The notes under the pieces: model-generated
The model's input: only the letters and a program-made list of their open reading frames with translations
Told to the model about the DNA's origin: nothing
Database searches by the model: none
Program-made: the position numbers and the translations under genes
Shown: in pieces, positions 55,702 through 64,000 of the stretch
Position numbering within the stretch: position 1 is the stretch's first letter
How the letters are laid out: each line of letters begins with the position of its first letter
Source: Afifella pfennigii DSM 17143
GTDB taxonomy: Bacteria; Pseudomonadota; Alphaproteobacteria; Rhizobiales; Afifellaceae
DNA: 64,000 bases
Direction of reading: 5' to 3'
Assembly (NCBI RefSeq): GCF_000688515.1
Contig: NZ_JHZK01000002.1
Span: forward strand, 1-64,000

Positions 55702-56133
55702 TCAGCTCAGCTTTTGATTGCCGCCTTCCGATTCCTTCGCCAGCTCGCCGACGAGGTCGATAAGGCGGCGGCGCAGCTTGCTGTTGGAGATGCGCGTGAA
55801 GGCGCGGTTGAGCTCCACGCCCTCGGCCGTGGACACGAAGTCCATGACGAAGGCGGTCTGCTTTTCGGCGAAGCCGGGCTGGCCTTCCGCACCGTTCGCC
55901 TCGGGTAGGAAATAGGATAGGGGAGTGCCTAAAACATCGGCAATCTGATAGAGGCGGCTCGCGGCGATGCGATTGGCGCCCTTCTCGTATTTCTGCACTT
56001 GCTGGAAAGTGACGCCGAGTTGCTCGCCAAGCTTCTCTTGCGACATGCCGGCCATTTTGCGGCGCATGCGCACCTGTCTGCCGATGTGCGCGTCGATTTC
56101 GTCGGGCGACTTGGGTTTCCGCTTCTCGTTCAT
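55702..56133 (-). CDS. XRE-family regulator, PhrR-like
   Basis: 143 residues. A helix-turn-helix of the Cro/C1 type lies at about 17-72 (RRKMAGMSQEKLGEQLGVTFQQVQKYEKGANRI), followed by an alpha-helical C-terminal part. It resembles PhrR, which lies downstream of the lnt (actA) gene in Sinorhizobium and is linked there to low pH. Here it also lies just after lnt on the same strand, 122 bases away. The symbol is not assigned because only family and context support it. Confidence 0.85.
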   Translation of the reverse strand: MNEKRKPKSPDEIDAHIGRQVRMRRKMAGMSQEKLGEQLGVTFQQVQKYEKGANRIAASRLYQIADVLGTPLSYFLPEANGAEGQPGFAEKQTAFVMDFVSTAEGVELNRAFTRISNSKLRRRLIDLVGELAKESEGGNQKLS

Positions 56134-56255
56134 TGTTTTTCCTTGTGCGCTTTGGCCAATTCATCGGCCAAGCGGGTCGCCGCGTCAAACCCCCCAAGCT
56201 GCGCCGAAATATGCCTGACCTAGGGGCATCCCTTTCGGCCCCGTGTCCTTCAGAG

Positions 56256-57851
56256 TCAATGGTGGGCGCGGCGTTTTGCGGCCGCCTTGGTTGTAAAGGC
56301 GACAAAAATACAAATCAAAAGGAGAGTCCGACTCATGGTGCTACTTATGCGTGTATCGACCGGCGGAGCCAGCGCGGCGGGTAGCGCGCTATCCAGAACG
56401 GCGCGCTCTCCCAAGGGAGCACGCGCACTGATTCGCCCGTAGCCGTCGATCACCGCCGAGATGCCCGTATTGGCGGCGCGCAGCACCGGCAGGCCTTCCT
56501 CCACGGCGCGCACCCGCGCCTGATGCAGGTGTTGATAGGGGCCGGGCGTGGTGCCGAACCAGGAGTCGTTGGTGACGTTGACGAGGAAGCCCGGCCGCGT
56601 CCCGTCGTCGGCGAGCACCGCGCCGGGGAAGATGATCTCGTAGCAGATGAGCGGCACGAAGGGCGGCGCGCCCTCCGCGATGAGCGTGCGCCGGCGCGGT
56701 CCTGGCGTGAAGCCGCCGCGCACCCGCGTCAGCTGCTGGAGGCCGAGGCTCTCAAGAAGCCCCTGCATCGGCAGATACTCGCCGAAGGGAACCAGATGCA
56801 CCTTGTCGTAGGCCCCTTCGATCGTGCCCTCGTCGTCGATGACGTAGACGCTGTTGAAGACGAAGCGCCCGTCGGGCCCGTCCTCGGCGCGCGCCGCGCC
56901 GGTGATGAGGCTGGCGCCCTGCGGCAGCAGCTCCGCGATCGCCGGCAGTGCCCCGGGCTCCTCCGTCAGCGCGAAGGGAAAGGCTGATTCCGGCCAGATG
57001 AGCAGCATCTCGCCGTCGAGCGGGCGCCCGCCCGCTTCCGCGCTGAGGCTGAGATAGGACTGGAACACCGCCTCCTTGTTCTCCGGCCTCCATTTCTCCG
57101 CCTGATCGATCGCCGGTTGCACGATGCGCACCGTCGGGCGCGCGAGGCTGGCATCTTCGGCCCCGGAAAGACGCGCCAGCCCGAAGCCGACGAGGCCCAG
57201 GAACAGCAGGGCCGCCAGAACGCTCGGCAGGGCGCTCTGCCGGCCGGCCGCCGGCAACAGGCTCGCCGGGGCGGCAAAGACGACGATGGCGAGGAAGCCG
57301 AGGGCGTAGACATCGCCGAGCGCGGCCGATTGCATCATCACTTCGCCGGCCGTCAGCGCATAGCCGAGGGCGTTCCAGGGAAATCCGGTGAACAGGTATC
57401 CGCGCAGCCATTCGGCGCCGCCGAGCCCGGCGGCGAGCGCGAAGATGCGCCAGGGGGAGGGCGACCACAGAAGCTGCGCCGCCGCCGCGCCGGCGCCCCA
57501 GAGGAGCGCCAGGCCGGCCGGCAGGAGCAGCACGGCGAAGGGCATCAGCCAGGCGAATTCCTCCGCTTCCACCAGGAAGGCGGCGCCGATCCACCACAGC
57601 CCGGCGAGAAAATAGCCGAAGCCGAACCACCACCCCGCCGCGAAGGCGGCCACAAGCCGCCCGCCGAGGCCGGAGACGCGCGCCGAGACGGCGCCGTCCA
57701 GAAGCAGGACGAGAACCGGCAGGGTGATCCACAGGACGGGAAAGACAAAGAACGGCGGCTGCGCCAGCGCCGAAACGGCTCCCGCGAAGAAGGCGATGCC
57801 CCGGCGCCGCCAGCCCCAGGAAAGGATGATCGCCTCCGCCAGCTTTGCCAT
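56256..57851 (-). CDS. lnt: Apolipoprotein N-acyltransferase
   Basis: 531 residues. An N-terminal membrane part of about seven helices (1-230) precedes a nitrilase-fold periplasmic domain with the catalytic triad Glu288 (WPESAFP), Lys350 (DKVHLVPFGEYLP) and Cys403 (ICYEIIFPG), and a last membrane helix (about 505-522). It adds the third acyl chain to lipoproteins. It is divergent from mbfA. In relatives lnt-phrR-metK-trmB form one block; here metK-trmB lie about 13 kb away. Confidence 0.95.
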   Translation of the reverse strand: MAKLAEAIILSWGWRRRGIAFFAGAVSALAQPPFFVFPVLWITLPVLVLLLDGAVSARVSGLGGRLVAAFAAGWWFGFGYFLAGLWWIGAAFLVEAEEFAWLMPFAVLLLPAGLALLWGAGAAAAQLLWSPSPWRIFALAAGLGGAEWLRGYLFTGFPWNALGYALTAGEVMMQSAALGDVYALGFLAIVVFAAPASLLPAAGRQSALPSVLAALLFLGLVGFGLARLSGAEDASLARPTVRIVQPAIDQAEKWRPENKEAVFQSYLSLSAEAGGRPLDGEMLLIWPESAFPFALTEEPGALPAIAELLPQGASLITGAARAEDGPDGRFVFNSVYVIDDEGTIEGAYDKVHLVPFGEYLPMQGLLESLGLQQLTRVRGGFTPGPRRRTLIAEGAPPFVPLICYEIIFPGAVLADDGTRPGFLVNVTNDSWFGTTPGPYQHLHQARVRAVEEGLPVLRAANTGISAVIDGYGRISARAPLGERAVLDSALPAALAPPVDTRISSTMSRTLLLICIFVAFTTKAAAKRRAHH

Positions 57852-57941
57852 CGTCTCCCGAATCGCTGCTCACGCGGCAGCGACATGACGGCTTCGGCGG
57901 GGCGAAATCAAGGAGAGGCTGCGCCGATCCATCCGCTTGCC

Positions 57942-57953
57942 TTTGGCGCCAAA
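57942..57953. repeat. Perfect 12-bp palindrome upstream of mbfA
   Basis: TTTGGCGCCAAA, 18 bases before the mbfA ATG and inside the 120-base divergent gap with lnt. Its position suits a repressor operator for mbfA, but it does not match the iron-control-element sequence I recall for Irr. Confidence 0.5.
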
Positions 57954-57971
57954 ACCGGCCAACCAAAAGCC

Positions 57972-58949
57972 ATGCTGCCGGGAATTGCCAATCGTATCCC
58001 GTTTTCCTCCTTGAGCGAGAAGGAGGTGCTGGCGCTCGCCATCACCGCGGAGGAGGAGGACGGGCGCATCTACCGGACCTATGCGGAGCAACTGGCCACC
58101 GATTATCCGCAATCCGCCGCGGTGTTCCGGGCGATGGCGGAGGAGGAGGACGAGCACCGCCGCCAGCTCATCGAGCATTTCCGCGCCCGCTTCGGCGAGA
58201 CCATCCCGCTCATCCGTCGCGGCGATGTCGCCGGCTTCTACCGCCGCCGGCCTGTCTGGCTCGTCTCCAATCTCAGCCTGGAGCGCATCCGCGGCGAGGC
58301 GGCGAGCATGGAGGAGGAGGCGCGCAACTTCTATCAGAAGGTCGCCGAGCGCACCTCCGACGCCGCCACGCGCAAGCTTCTGGGCGATCTGGCCGCCGCC
58401 GAGAGCGAGCATCTGGCGACCGCCGACCGTCTGGAGGCGGAATACCTGCCTGAGGCGGCGCGCGAGGAGGAGGCGGCCGCCGAGCACCGGCGCTTCCTGC
58501 TCACCTATGTGCAGCCGGGCCTGGCCGGGCTCATGGACGGCTCGGTCTCCACCCTGGCGCCGATCTTCGCCGCCGCCTTCGCCACCCACGACACCTGGCA
58601 GACCTTCCTCGTCGGCCTTGCCGCGGCGATCGGCGCCGGCATCTCCATGGGCTTCACCGAGGCGGCCTCCGACGACGGGGCGCTGACCGGCCGCGGCTCG
58701 CCGGTCAAGCGCGGCTTTGCCTCCGGCATCATGACCGCCATCGGCGGGCTCGGTCACGCTCTGCCCTATCTCATCCCGCATTTCTGGACGGCGACCACGA
58801 TCGCCATCGTCATCGTCTTCATCGAGCTATGGGCGATCGCCTGGATCCAGAACCGCTGCATGGACACGTCCTTCTGGCGCGCCACTTTGCAGGTCGTCCT
58901 CGGCGGCTCGCTGGTCTTCGCGGCTGGCATCCTCATCGGCAACGCCTGA
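57972..58949 (+). CDS. mbfA: Membrane-bound ferritin MbfA (erythrin-VIT)
   Basis: 325 residues. The N-terminal ferritin-like four-helix domain (about 10-165) has Glu/His iron ligands in AEEEDGRIY and ..EEEDEHRRQL, later MEEEARNFYQ and AAESEHLATADR. The C-terminal ~150 residues are a VIT1-like membrane transporter (GLAGLMDGSVSTLAPIFAAAF). In Bradyrhizobium and Agrobacterium MbfA exports iron and protects against peroxide and acid, under Irr control. It is divergent from lnt, and a hairpin follows the stop. Confidence 0.93.
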   Translation: MLPGIANRIPFSSLSEKEVLALAITAEEEDGRIYRTYAEQLATDYPQSAAVFRAMAEEEDEHRRQLIEHFRARFGETIPLIRRGDVAGFYRRRPVWLVSNLSLERIRGEAASMEEEARNFYQKVAERTSDAATRKLLGDLAAAESEHLATADRLEAEYLPEAAREEEAAAEHRRFLLTYVQPGLAGLMDGSVSTLAPIFAAAFATHDTWQTFLVGLAAAIGAGISMGFTEAASDDGALTGRGSPVKRGFASGIMTAIGGLGHALPYLIPHFWTATTIAIVIVFIELWAIAWIQNRCMDTSFWRATLQVVLGGSLVFAAGILIGNA

Positions 58950-58959
58950 CTTGCGCCGG

Positions 58960-58981
58960 GCTGTTGCTGCGGCGCAACAGC
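58960..58981 (+). terminator. Hairpin after mbfA
   Basis: GCTGTTGC (58960-58967) pairs with GCAACAGC (58974-58981), loop six bases, ten bases after the mbfA stop. The next bases are TTCGTCG, so a true T-run is missing. Confidence 0.45.
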
Positions 58982-59126
58982 TTCGTCGAATTTTAACGAC
59001 ATGCGCTCTTGGGCGCCGAATCGGCGCCGGTCGGTCATCTTGTGTTCAGGGATCGTGACGTAAGGCACGGACGAGAGGACGAGGCTCGACCAGGGTGGGC
59101 AGGTCAGCCAAGAGCGAGTGAAGACC

Positions 59127-59273
59127 ATGCCGACATTCAGGAAATGGATCCGTCATCTGGGCGAGAGCGCCCGCGATTTCTTCGTCCCGCGTTATCGCCC
59201 CGAGCGGCACTATATGCGCGGTGCCGGCCCTGCTTGCGCCGCCCGCAACCAGCCGCGCCGGCCCGCCTTCTGA
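59127..59273 (+). CDS. Possible 48-residue basic protein
   Basis: MPTFRKWIRHLGESARDFFV begins a 48-residue reading frame rich in Arg and aromatic residues, ending NQPRRPAF. A weak GAGTG lies eight bases before the ATG. It has no membrane segment; the first half could form an amphipathic helix. I do not recognise it. Being short and without a strong ribosome binding site, it is tentative. Confidence 0.4.
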   Translation: MPTFRKWIRHLGESARDFFVPRYRPERHYMRGAGPACAARNQPRRPAF

Positions 59274-59309
59274 GCCGGCCCGCCTTGTGAGCTGGGAGAA
59301 TGCTGGCGC

Positions 59310-59906
59310 TCAGCCGATGCCGAGCCCGGCCTCGCCGCGCTCCAGGATGAGCGGCACGATAAGGTCCTCCTCGTCGTGAAGATGGCGGCGAAGGCCCTCC
59401 AGGAAGAGGCTGAGCTCGCGGCTCGTCGCCTCGGCGCTGCGCAACCGGGCGTCATGGTCCGATGCGAGCGCGGCAAGGAGCGCGGAGCCGGCCTCGCGCA
59501 GGCGCAAGAGATCCATGTGCAGGATCTCATGGTCGTTCTCCAGGATTTCGAAGCCCCGCTTCAGCCTGCTCTCCGCCGCCATGAAGGCGGGAAAATAGGC
59601 CCCGTCCTCGATCCGGTGATGAGCCTCCAGCTGCTGCAGGAAGAAGCGCATGCGCGGCGCGAAGAAGGCGCGGAAGGGCGCCGCCTCGATCCTTTGCTCG
59701 CCGAGCTCTTCGGCCGCGCCGGCCAGCACGCCGCAAAGCTCACGGAACATGTCGTGGCGCGAAAGCCAGAAGCGGGCGAGCTCGCCGAGATTGGCGTGGT
59801 GCGGCCAGGTCTCGCGCGGATATTTGGCAAGCAGCGCCAGAAGGTCGTCGGGCAGGCCCTGGCGCGCCTGCAAGGAAAGCTCGTCGGGTATCGTCGTCCG
59901 GCTCAT
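59310..59906 (-). CDS. Hemerythrin-domain protein
   Basis: 198 residues. Helical throughout, with the metal-ligand pattern of hemerythrin HHE domains: [32 protein letters not shown] and [14 protein letters not shown]. It probably binds a di-iron centre and may sense oxygen, NO or iron. Its start overlaps the gpmA stop by four bases, so it is coupled to a glycolytic gene. It lies close to mbfA, hinting at iron handling. Confidence 0.88.
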   Translation of the reverse strand: MSRTTIPDELSLQARQGLPDDLLALLAKYPRETWPHHANLGELARFWLSRHDMFRELCGVLAGAAEELGEQRIEAAPFRAFFAPRMRFFLQQLEAHHRIEDGAYFPAFMAAESRLKRGFEILENDHEILHMDLLRLREAGSALLAALASDHDARLRSAEATSRELSLFLEGLRRHLHDEEDLIVPLILERGEAGLGIG

Positions 59907-60535
59907 TCCAGGATGATTTTACTCGCCACCCGCGTATCGGCGTTCAGCCGGTAGACGAGCGGCACGCCGGTGGCGATTTCCAGCTTCACCACCTCCTCCG
60001 GCGTCAGCCGGTCCAGCACCATGGCGAGCGAGCGCAGCGAATTGCCGTGGGCGGAGACGAGCACGCGCTTGCCGCCCATCACGTCCGGCAGGATGTGGGT
60101 GAGATAATAGGGCCACACGCGCGCCCCGGTATCCTTCAGGCTCTCTCCGCCCGGTGGCGGCGTGTCGTAGGAGCGGCGCCACGCATGCACCTGCTCCTCG
60201 CCCCATTTCTTGCGCGCATCGTCCTTGTTGAGGCCGGAGAGGTCGCCGTAGTCGCGCTCGTTGAGCGCCGCATCGGCAATGCGCGGCAGCGATCCTTCGC
60301 CGGCAAGGGGCACGCCCATCTCCTCCAGCATCAAATCGAGCGTCACCTGGGCGCGGCTGAGGACGCTCGTATAGGTGATGTCGAAGGAAAGCCCGGCCGC
60401 CTTCAGGAGCCGGCCGCCTTTCCTGGCCTCCGCCACGCCGTTCTCCGTCAGGCCGGGGTCCTTCCAGCCGGTAAAGAGGTTTTTCAGGTTCCATTCCGAC
60501 TGGCCGTGGCGAACGAGTACGAGGAGGCGGTCCAT
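59903..60535 (-). CDS. gpmA: 2,3-bisphosphoglycerate-dependent phosphoglycerate mutase
   Basis: 210 residues. The phosphohistidine lies in [10 protein letters not shown] (His10), followed by [14 protein letters not shown] and, near the end, [17 protein letters not shown]. It interconverts 3- and 2-phosphoglycerate. It is slightly shorter than the ~250-residue E. coli enzyme, as usual in alphaproteobacteria. It is 32 bases downstream of dapB. Confidence 0.96.
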   Translation of the reverse strand: MDRLLVLVRHGQSEWNLKNLFTGWKDPGLTENGVAEARKGGRLLKAAGLSFDITYTSVLSRAQVTLDLMLEEMGVPLAGEGSLPRIADAALNERDYGDLSGLNKDDARKKWGEEQVHAWRRSYDTPPPGGESLKDTGARVWPYYLTHILPDVMGGKRVLVSAHGNSLRSLAMVLDRLTPEEVVKLEIATGVPLVYRLNADTRVASKIILE

Positions 60536-60567
60536 GAGGGTCTATCCGAAGTGAAGCGGGGGAAATG

Positions 60568-61377
60568 TCAGTGCAGGCCGAGCACGTCGGCCATGTGATA
60601 GAGGCCGGGCTTCTTGTCGAAGGCCCAGAGCGCGGCCTTCAGCGCGCCGCGCGTATAGATGCTGCGGTCGAGCGCGTGGTGGGCGATCTCGATCCACTCG
60701 CCCTCGCCGGCGAGGATGACGCTGTGCTCGCCGACGACGGAGCCGCCGCGCAAGGTGGCAAAGCCGATCTTGCCTTCCGGGCGCGGGCCGGTATGCCCGT
60801 CGCGCACGCGCACGGCGTTTTCCGCCAGCGCAATGCCGCGTCCTTCCGCCGCCGCCTCGCCGAGGAGAAGGGCCGTGCCGGACGGGGCGTCGACCTTGTG
60901 GCGGTGATGCATCTCTAGGATCTCGATGTCGAAATCGGGCCCGAGCGCGGCGGCGGCGCGGCGCACCAGCCCGGCCACCAGATTGACGCCAACGCTCATA
61001 TTGCCCGATTTGACGATGCGGCAGTGACGCGCGGCGGCGCGAAACTTCGTCTCGTCCTCGGGGGCGAAGCCTGTCGTGCCGATGACATGGACGATGCGCG
61101 CCTGCGCGGCGAGCTCCAGCAGGGCAAGGCTCGCATCGGGCAGGGTGAAATCGATGAGCGCGTCGCAATGCGCCAGGACTTCGATCGGGTCGTCGCTGAC
61201 GGCGACGCCCGCCTCGCCGGCGCCGGCAAGCAGCCCGGCGTCCTGGCCGACGGTCTCGGCGCCCTCTCGCTCCAGCGCGCCGACCAGCTTCAGCTCCGGA
61301 TGGGCGAGCGTGGCGGCGAGGAGCGCCTTTCCCATGCGCCCGCTGGCGCCGGCGACGACGGTTCTGAGTTCGGCCAA
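60568..61377 (-). CDS. dapB: 4-hydroxy-tetrahydrodipicolinate reductase
   Basis: 269 residues. DapB makes tetrahydrodipicolinate for lysine and diaminopimelate. The NAD(P) loop is [11 protein letters not shown]. The substrate motif and catalytic His/Lys are in [16 protein letters not shown]. It is divergent from the small membrane-protein gene at 61546, with a 168-base gap holding a 26-bp tandem duplication. Confidence 0.97.
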   Translation of the reverse strand: MAELRTVVAGASGRMGKALLAATLAHPELKLVGALEREGAETVGQDAGLLAGAGEAGVAVSDDPIEVLAHCDALIDFTLPDASLALLELAAQARIVHVIGTTGFAPEDETKFRAAARHCRIVKSGNMSVGVNLVAGLVRRAAAALGPDFDIEILEMHHRHKVDAPSGTALLLGEAAAEGRGIALAENAVRVRDGHTGPRPEGKIGFATLRGGSVVGEHSVILAGEGEWIEIAHHALDRSIYTRGALKAALWAFDKKPGLYHMADVLGLH

Positions 61378-61472
61378 AAAACCTCTCCTTCGGCAACGCG
61401 CCGCCTATAGCACGACGCGGCAAAGAGGCCAGCCTCGCACGACCCGCGCCGCGCGCTAAGGTGGGAAAGAAC

Positions 61473-61524
61473 GCCGGCCGACCACGCCGACCCACCGCGC
61501 CGGCCGACCACGCCGACCCACTGC
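61473..61524. repeat. 26-bp tandem duplication between dapB and the small membrane gene
   Basis: Unit 1 at 61473-61498 and unit 2 at 61499-61524 differ at one base. Each starts GCCGGCCGACCACGCCGACC. It lies in the divergent intergenic region, 22 bases before the small gene's ATG. Confidence 0.9.
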
Positions 61525-61545
61525 GCCGATTGGGGAGAGAGCCGC

Positions 61546-61722
61546 ATGTCCGACGATCGGCAAACCTCGCAGGAGGCAGAAGGCGAATCCGCTGCCGCGC
61601 GCAAGGTCAGCCCCGAAATGGCCTCGCTGCGCGAGGGGGTGATGCGCGCCGTCTTCTTTGGCGGCGCGGCGTTCGCCGTCCTCGTCCTCGCCCTCTTGGC
61701 GCTCTGGGCGATGCCCCTGTGA
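61546..61722 (+). CDS. 58-residue single-pass membrane protein
   Basis: MSDDRQTSQEAEGESAAARK begins an acidic, soluble N-terminal part of about 34 residues. It is followed by one hydrophobic helix (about 35-57, AVFFGGAAFAVLVLALLALW) ending MPL. GGGGAGAG lies eight bases before the ATG. The layout predicts a bitopic inner-membrane protein with a cytoplasmic N-terminus. I do not recognise a family. It lies between dapB and lepA on its own. Confidence 0.65.
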   Translation: MSDDRQTSQEAEGESAAARKVSPEMASLREGVMRAVFFGGAAFAVLVLALLALWAMPL

Positions 61723-61856
61723 GGGCATCCTCTTCGCTTTTCCGGCCGCGGCGCCGGGCTTTGCCCGCCGGGCGCTGAGGCGACGGGGCGGGAGCTGAGA
61801 CAGGCGCCGGCGCCGGCGGGAAGGCGCGGCCCGTCGCGCGCCTTCCTGCCTCGCCG

Positions 61857-61884
61857 CTTGCGCGCGGCCCCGGCCATGCTACAT
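61857..61884 (+). promoter_or_regulatory. Candidate lepA promoter
   Basis: CTTGCG (61857-61862) and CTACAT (61879-61884) are 16 bases apart, 35 bases before the lepA ATG. The -10 matches CTATAT in five of six positions. Confidence 0.4.
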
Positions 61885-61919
61885 GCGCGGGCAATCCTTG
61901 AATCTAACAAGCCGGTTGC

Positions 61920-63722
61920 ATGGCCGACCTCTCCCATATCCGCAACTTCGCCATCATCGCCCATATCGACCACGGCAAGTCGACGCTCGCCGATCGTCTC
62001 ATCCAGATGACCGGCACGCTGCCGGATCGCGAGATGAAGGAGCAGCTCCTCGATTCCATGGATATCGAGCGCGAGCGCGGCATCACCATCAAGGCGCAGA
62101 CGGTGCATCTGCGCTACCGGGCGAAGAACGGCGAGGATTACCATCTCAACCTCATCGACACGCCCGGCCATGTCGATTTCGCCTACGAGGTGAACCGCTC
62201 GCTCTATGCCTGCGAGGGCTCGCTGCTGGTGGTCGACGCCTCGCAGGGCGTGGAGGCGCAGACGCTCGCCAACGTCTACCAGGCGATCGAGGTCGATCAC
62301 GAGATCGTGCCGGTCCTCAACAAGGTCGACCTGCCGGCGGCCGAGCCGGAGCGGGTGAAGGAGCAGATCGAGGAGGTCATCGGCCTCGACGCCTCCGACG
62401 CGGTGATGATCTCCGCCAAGACGGGCCAGGGCGTGGAAGACGTTCTGGAGGCGATCGTCACCCGCCTGCCGCCGCCGAAGGGCCTGGCCGATGCGCCATT
62501 GAAGGCGCTTCTGGTCGATTCCTGGTACGACCCCTATCTCGGCGTCGTCGTCCTGGTGCGCGTCATCGACGGCTTCTTGAGGGAAGGCCAGACGATCCGC
62601 ATGATGGGCACCGGCGCCCGCTACGAGGTGAACCAGGTCGGCATGTTCACCCCGAAGATGGTGGAGACGGGCGAGCTCTCGCCCGGCGAGATCGGCTTTC
62701 TGACCGCCTCCATCAAGGAGGTCGCCGACACCGCCGTCGGCGACACCATCACCGAGGACAAGCGCCCGACGCAAAAGCCGCTCCCCGATTTCCGCCCGGC
62801 GGTGCCGGTGGTCTTCTGTGGCCTCTTTCCGGTCGATGCCGCCGATTTTGAGGACCTCAGAGCGGCGATGGGCAAGCTGCGCCTCAACGACGCCTCCTTC
62901 AGCTACGAGATGGAGACCTCCGCGGCGCTCGGCTTCGGCTTTCGCTGCGGCTTTCTGGGCCTCCTGCATCTGGAGATCATCCAGGAGCGGCTCAGCCGCG
63001 AATTCGATCTCGACCTCATCGCCACGGCCCCCTCCGTCGTCTACCAGCTCAGCCTGACGGGCGGCGAGGAGACCGAGCTTCACAACCCGGCCGACATGCC
63101 CGATCCGGTGAAGATCGCGGAGATCCGCGAGCCCTGGATCCGCGCCACCATCCTGACGCCGGACGAATATCTCGGCGGTGTCCTGAAGCTCTGCCAGGAC
63201 CGGCGCGGCGTGCAGCAGGGCCTCACCTATGTCGGCCAGCGCGCGATGCTGGAATACGACCTGCCGCTCAACGAGGTGGTCTTCGATTTCTACGACCGGC
63301 TGAAATCGATCTCCAAGGGCTATGCCAGCTTCGACTATCACATCACCGGCTATGAGGCCGGCGATCTCGTCAAGATGTCGATCTTGGTCAACGGCGAGCC
63401 GGTCGACGCCCTGTCGATGCTCGTCCACCGCAGCCAGGCGGAACGGCGCGGCCGGGCGCTGTGCGAGAAGCTGAAGGACCTCATTCCCCGCCATCTCTTC
63501 AAGATCCCGATCCAGGCCTCCATCGGCGGCAAGGTGATCGCCCGCGAGACGATCTCCGCTCTGCGCAAGGACGTCACCGCCAAATGCTACGGCGGCGACG
63601 TGACCCGAAAGCGCAAGCTTCTGGAGAAGCAGAAGGAGGGCAAGAAGAAGATGCGCCAGTTCGGCAAGGTGGAGATCCCGCAGGAGGCCTTCATCGCCGC
63701 GCTGAAGATGGGAGATGGCTGA
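61920..63722 (+). CDS. lepA: Elongation factor 4 (LepA)
   Basis: 600 residues. A GTPase like EF-G: G1 AHIDHGKST (about 15-23), G2/G3 GITIKAQT and [12 protein letters not shown], and G4 NKVD. The LepA-specific C-terminal domain ends [20 protein letters not shown], with the [15 protein letters not shown] signature before it. It acts on stalled ribosomes. There is no clear terminator; a short AT-rich stretch follows its stop. Confidence 0.98.
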   Translation: MADLSHIRNFAIIAHIDHGKSTLADRLIQMTGTLPDREMKEQLLDSMDIERERGITIKAQTVHLRYRAKNGEDYHLNLIDTPGHVDFAYEVNRSLYACEGSLLVVDASQGVEAQTLANVYQAIEVDHEIVPVLNKVDLPAAEPERVKEQIEEVIGLDASDAVMISAKTGQGVEDVLEAIVTRLPPPKGLADAPLKALLVDSWYDPYLGVVVLVRVIDGFLREGQTIRMMGTGARYEVNQVGMFTPKMVETGELSPGEIGFLTASIKEVADTAVGDTITEDKRPTQKPLPDFRPAVPVVFCGLFPVDAADFEDLRAAMGKLRLNDASFSYEMETSAALGFGFRCGFLGLLHLEIIQERLSREFDLDLIATAPSVVYQLSLTGGEETELHNPADMPDPVKIAEIREPWIRATILTPDEYLGGVLKLCQDRRGVQQGLTYVGQRAMLEYDLPLNEVVFDFYDRLKSISKGYASFDYHITGYEAGDLVKMSILVNGEPVDALSMLVHRSQAERRGRALCEKLKDLIPRHLFKIPIQASIGGKVIARETISALRKDVTAKCYGGDVTRKRKLLEKQKEGKKKMRQFGKVEIPQEAFIAALKMGDG

Positions 63723-63810
63723 GATTTCACTCCGACTTTGCAATCAATAGACGTATAGCTCCAAAAATACATCCATAAGTAGAATAATCTTAAGGCGCAC
63801 AGCGCAACCT

Positions 63811-63832
63811 GGCGGCCAGCACGAGGGCCGCC
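63811..63832. repeat. Hairpin just before the GH25 gene
   Basis: GGCGGCC (63811-63817) pairs with GGCCGCC (63826-63832), loop eight bases, ending three bases before the ATG at 63836. It may end the lepA transcript or hide the ribosome binding site of the lysozyme gene. Confidence 0.45.
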
Positions 63833-63835
63833 GCC

Positions 63836-64000
63836 ATGCTGAACGCCGTCATCGACATCTCGCATTACAACGGCGCCGTCGATCTCGCCGCCGCCAAGGC
63901 GGACGGCATTATCGGCGTCATCCAAAAGGCCACCGAGGGCACCGGCTACGTCGATCCGAGCTACGCCGCCAATCGCGATAAGGCGCGCGCGGCCGGCCTT
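63836..64000 (+). CDS. GH25 lysozyme, N-terminal part (runs off the window)
   Basis: The first 55 codons, MLNAVIDISHYNGAVDLAAA, continue to the end of the window in frame. DISHYNG with the early Asp, and GVIQKATEGTGYVDPSYAANR, are the start of a glycoside hydrolase 25 (Chalaropsis-type) muramidase. Such genes are often phage-derived or part of polysaccharide loci. The 75 bases before it are AT-rich compared with the neighbours. The rest cannot be judged. Confidence 0.8.
   Translation, partial: MLNAVIDISHYNGAVDLAAAKADGIIGVIQKATEGTGYVDPSYAANRDKARAAGL

Overview
The window is GC-rich, densely coded chromosomal DNA from an alphaproteobacterium, most likely of the order Hyphomicrobiales (Rhizobiales) or a close relative. 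This rests on gene content: a DivL-type sensor kinase next to a TsaE-AmgK fusion, MurU, AddB, AddA and thioredoxin; the ChvI-ChvG pair beside pckA, HPr kinase, EIIA and HPr; a PhrR-type regulator beside lnt; and MbfA, a membrane ferritin. Several of these blocks lie near the replication origin in sequenced relatives, so an origin-proximal position is plausible, but no origin is visible. No tRNA, rRNA or CRISPR array was found.

Layout. 1-69: the edge of an IS5-type transposase. 0.3-6 kb: translation genes on the minus strand (infC with an ATT start, rpmI, rplT, pheS, a tiny lipoprotein gene overlapping pheS, pheT). 6-8 kb: a glycosyltransferase divergent from an alpha/beta hydrolase. 8-13.6 kb: trpF-trpB-(small ORF)-trpA-accD-folC. 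13.6-27 kb, minus strand: ahcY, divL, tsaE-amgK, murU, addB, addA, trxA, read in transcription order. 27-36 kb: heat-shock genes hrcA, grpE, dnaK and dnaJ, interrupted by an FkbM methyltransferase, a PmtA-like methyltransferase, an FMN reductase, pyrE, a VOC protein and a frameshifted alkB. 36-43 kb, plus strand: rph-rdgB-hemW, a PBP1A, metK and trmB. 43-50.5 kb: a cytosolic gamma-glutamyltransferase, pckA, and chvI-chvG-hprK-EIIA-HPr. 50.5-54 kb: an ABC exporter and a PHB depolymerase with an extra C-terminal helix-hairpin-helix region. 54-64 kb: DUF2852, a YgjP-like metallopeptidase, phrR, lnt, mbfA, a hemerythrin-domain protein, gpmA, dapB, a 58-residue membrane protein, lepA and the start of a GH25 lysozyme.

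How the genes work together. ChvG/ChvI with HprK-HPr-EIIA and pckA form an envelope-stress and carbon-state module. AmgK (fused to TsaE) and MurU fit the anomeric-sugar route of peptidoglycan recycling. DivL, AhcY and AddAB link cell-cycle signalling, methyl-group turnover and break repair only by neighbourhood. MbfA suggests iron storage or export. Many genes are translationally coupled through 4-base ATGA overlaps. Most of the window is core genome. The unusual points are the alkB frameshift caused by a perfect 16-bp tandem duplication, the tyrosine H-box in DivL, the pheS-coupled lipoprotein, the PhaZ fusion, small unrecognised proteins and a dispersed palindromic repeat that supplies two stop codons.
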